NCBI GenBank assembly: GCA_964453525.1
Contig: CAYVOV010000023.1
Coordinates: forward strand, 1 to 64,000
Direction of reading: 5' to 3'
From: CAYVOV01 sp964453525
GTDB lineage: Bacteria; Chloroflexota; Dehalococcoidia; Dehalococcoidales; UBA2162
DNA: 64,000 nucleotides
Part shown: piece by piece, positions 63,511-64,000 of the stretch
Layout: each line of letters starts with the position of its first letter
Numbering within the stretch: the stretch's first letter is position 1
The notes under the pieces: generated by a model
What the model was told of the DNA's origin: nothing
What the model saw: only the letters and a program-made list of their open reading frames with translations
Databases searched by the model: none
Translations under genes and position numbers: made by a program

Positions 63511-64000
63511 CTTTTTCCTTTCCTGCTTCGGGTTATTTAATTTACATAATGTTGATAGTAAGTAAAATTAGCCGTTTAACAAAACATTTTAGCATCAAAA
63601 CAGGCTGGTCACAAGAAAATTCTTTTATATACGTCCTCCTGATTCATTTCTGATTTCGGTAATGTAACCTTAAAGACCAAGGAACATTTATCACGTATCA
63701 CACTTGTTCTTCACCAGCCTTATCTCAAATGTCATTCTGAGTCCCGATGAAATCAGGATGCCCCGCCCCTGCTGAGGCCTCGTGCGGCGGGCAGGTATTT
63801 ATCCCCCTCTGAAACAGTTCCATGCTATGCAATGTGGTTATTCACTTGTTTGAGAGAGGGAAAGATTGTTGAGAGGGGACGGAGCCCCCTCTTTTCATTT
63901 TAGGGTGGCGGGCGGGAATAGATAAATTCTGTATACTCTCTTGACTGCTCCATATTCATCCTGTATACTTGCCTGTCCAAGTGGAAAATCAGTCAATATG
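63511..64000. other. Gene-free right end of the window with degenerate repeats
   Basis: No gene is seen in 490 bases. At 63715-63775 there is a short piece like the family A repeat (CTTATCTCAAATGTCATTCTGAGTC). At 63803-63891 lies a weaker copy of the two-hairpin element: CCCCCTCT with GAAACA facing TGTTTGAGAGAGGG, then GAGGGG-A-C-GGA-GCCCCCTC. The last 60 bases show no start of a further gene. Confidence 0.55.

Overview
The window looks like a chromosomal segment of an anaerobic bacterium, most likely a Chloroflexota of the Dehalococcoidia type. This is inferred from the gene content: a corrinoid protein with a uroporphyrinogen-decarboxylase-like methyltransferase, DUF2284, C_GCAxxG_C_C and DUF3795 cysteine proteins, a translin-family protein, a K+-dependent-type membrane pyrophosphatase, and many short inverted-repeat elements between genes. 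No rRNA or other marker is present to fix the taxonomy.

Bases 1-7303 are the right part of an integrated, visibly AT-richer genetic element whose left end lies outside the window. It carries the end of an acidic-tailed protein, a nuclease-like DUF6946 protein, a possible GIY-YIG protein, orphan genes, and a tightly packed module (zinc-ribbon protein, 156-residue protein, large serine recombinase). The recombinase frame ends inside the 3' end of queA on the opposite strand, which marks queA as the probable attachment gene. Two promoters of the element share the same -35/-10 and downstream sequence, and one of them carries a 23-bp perfect palindrome.

From 7270 onward the genes are chromosomal. 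7.3-13.1 kb: queA and queH (queuosine), a cupin, and a stress/redox cluster (Hsp20, zinc ribbon, 2x[4Fe-4S] ferredoxin, Crp/Fnr regulator, cation-efflux protein) in which four similar 5-6-5 palindromes suggest a small local regulon. 13.4-22.9 kb: acyl-CoA ligase, TatD-type hydrolase, MFS transporter, DUF2284, a cysteine-rich redox protein, hot-dog thioesterase, Rrf2 regulator, iron alcohol dehydrogenase and nitroreductase. 23.0-30.6 kb: a complete branched-chain-amino-acid-type ABC transporter (binding protein, two permeases, two ATPases) followed by a corrinoid protein and a methyltransferase and closed by a very strong terminator. This is best read as uptake plus corrinoid-dependent demethylation of a methylated compound. 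30.7-35.5 kb: MsrPQ, tRNA-Pro(GGG), YggS, MobB and an AraC/GyrI-like regulator. 35.7-41.4 kb: MutL, PcrA/UvrD, and an arsR-acr3 arsenite-efflux pair with a clear promoter and operator. 41.5-46 kb: speD-speE, a P-loop/DRTGG protein, DUF951 and pyrF. 46.3-50 kb: RDD, DUF2339 and DUF3999 membrane genes. 50.1-59.4 kb: lysA-holB-ricT-rnhB, yraN, DUF3795, a ThiD2-ThiE fusion, a translin-family protein and hppA. 60-63.5 kb: a stand-alone molybdopterin oxidoreductase, a decayed MFS transporter and an MBL-fold hydrolase.

The intergenic space is rich in non-coding repeats: a 160-bp MITE-like element with 15-bp terminal inverted repeats (four full copies), a ~97-bp element with 10-bp inverted ends, and a two-hairpin composite whose stems change in a compensatory way between copies. 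No CRISPR array, rRNA or riboswitch was recognised.
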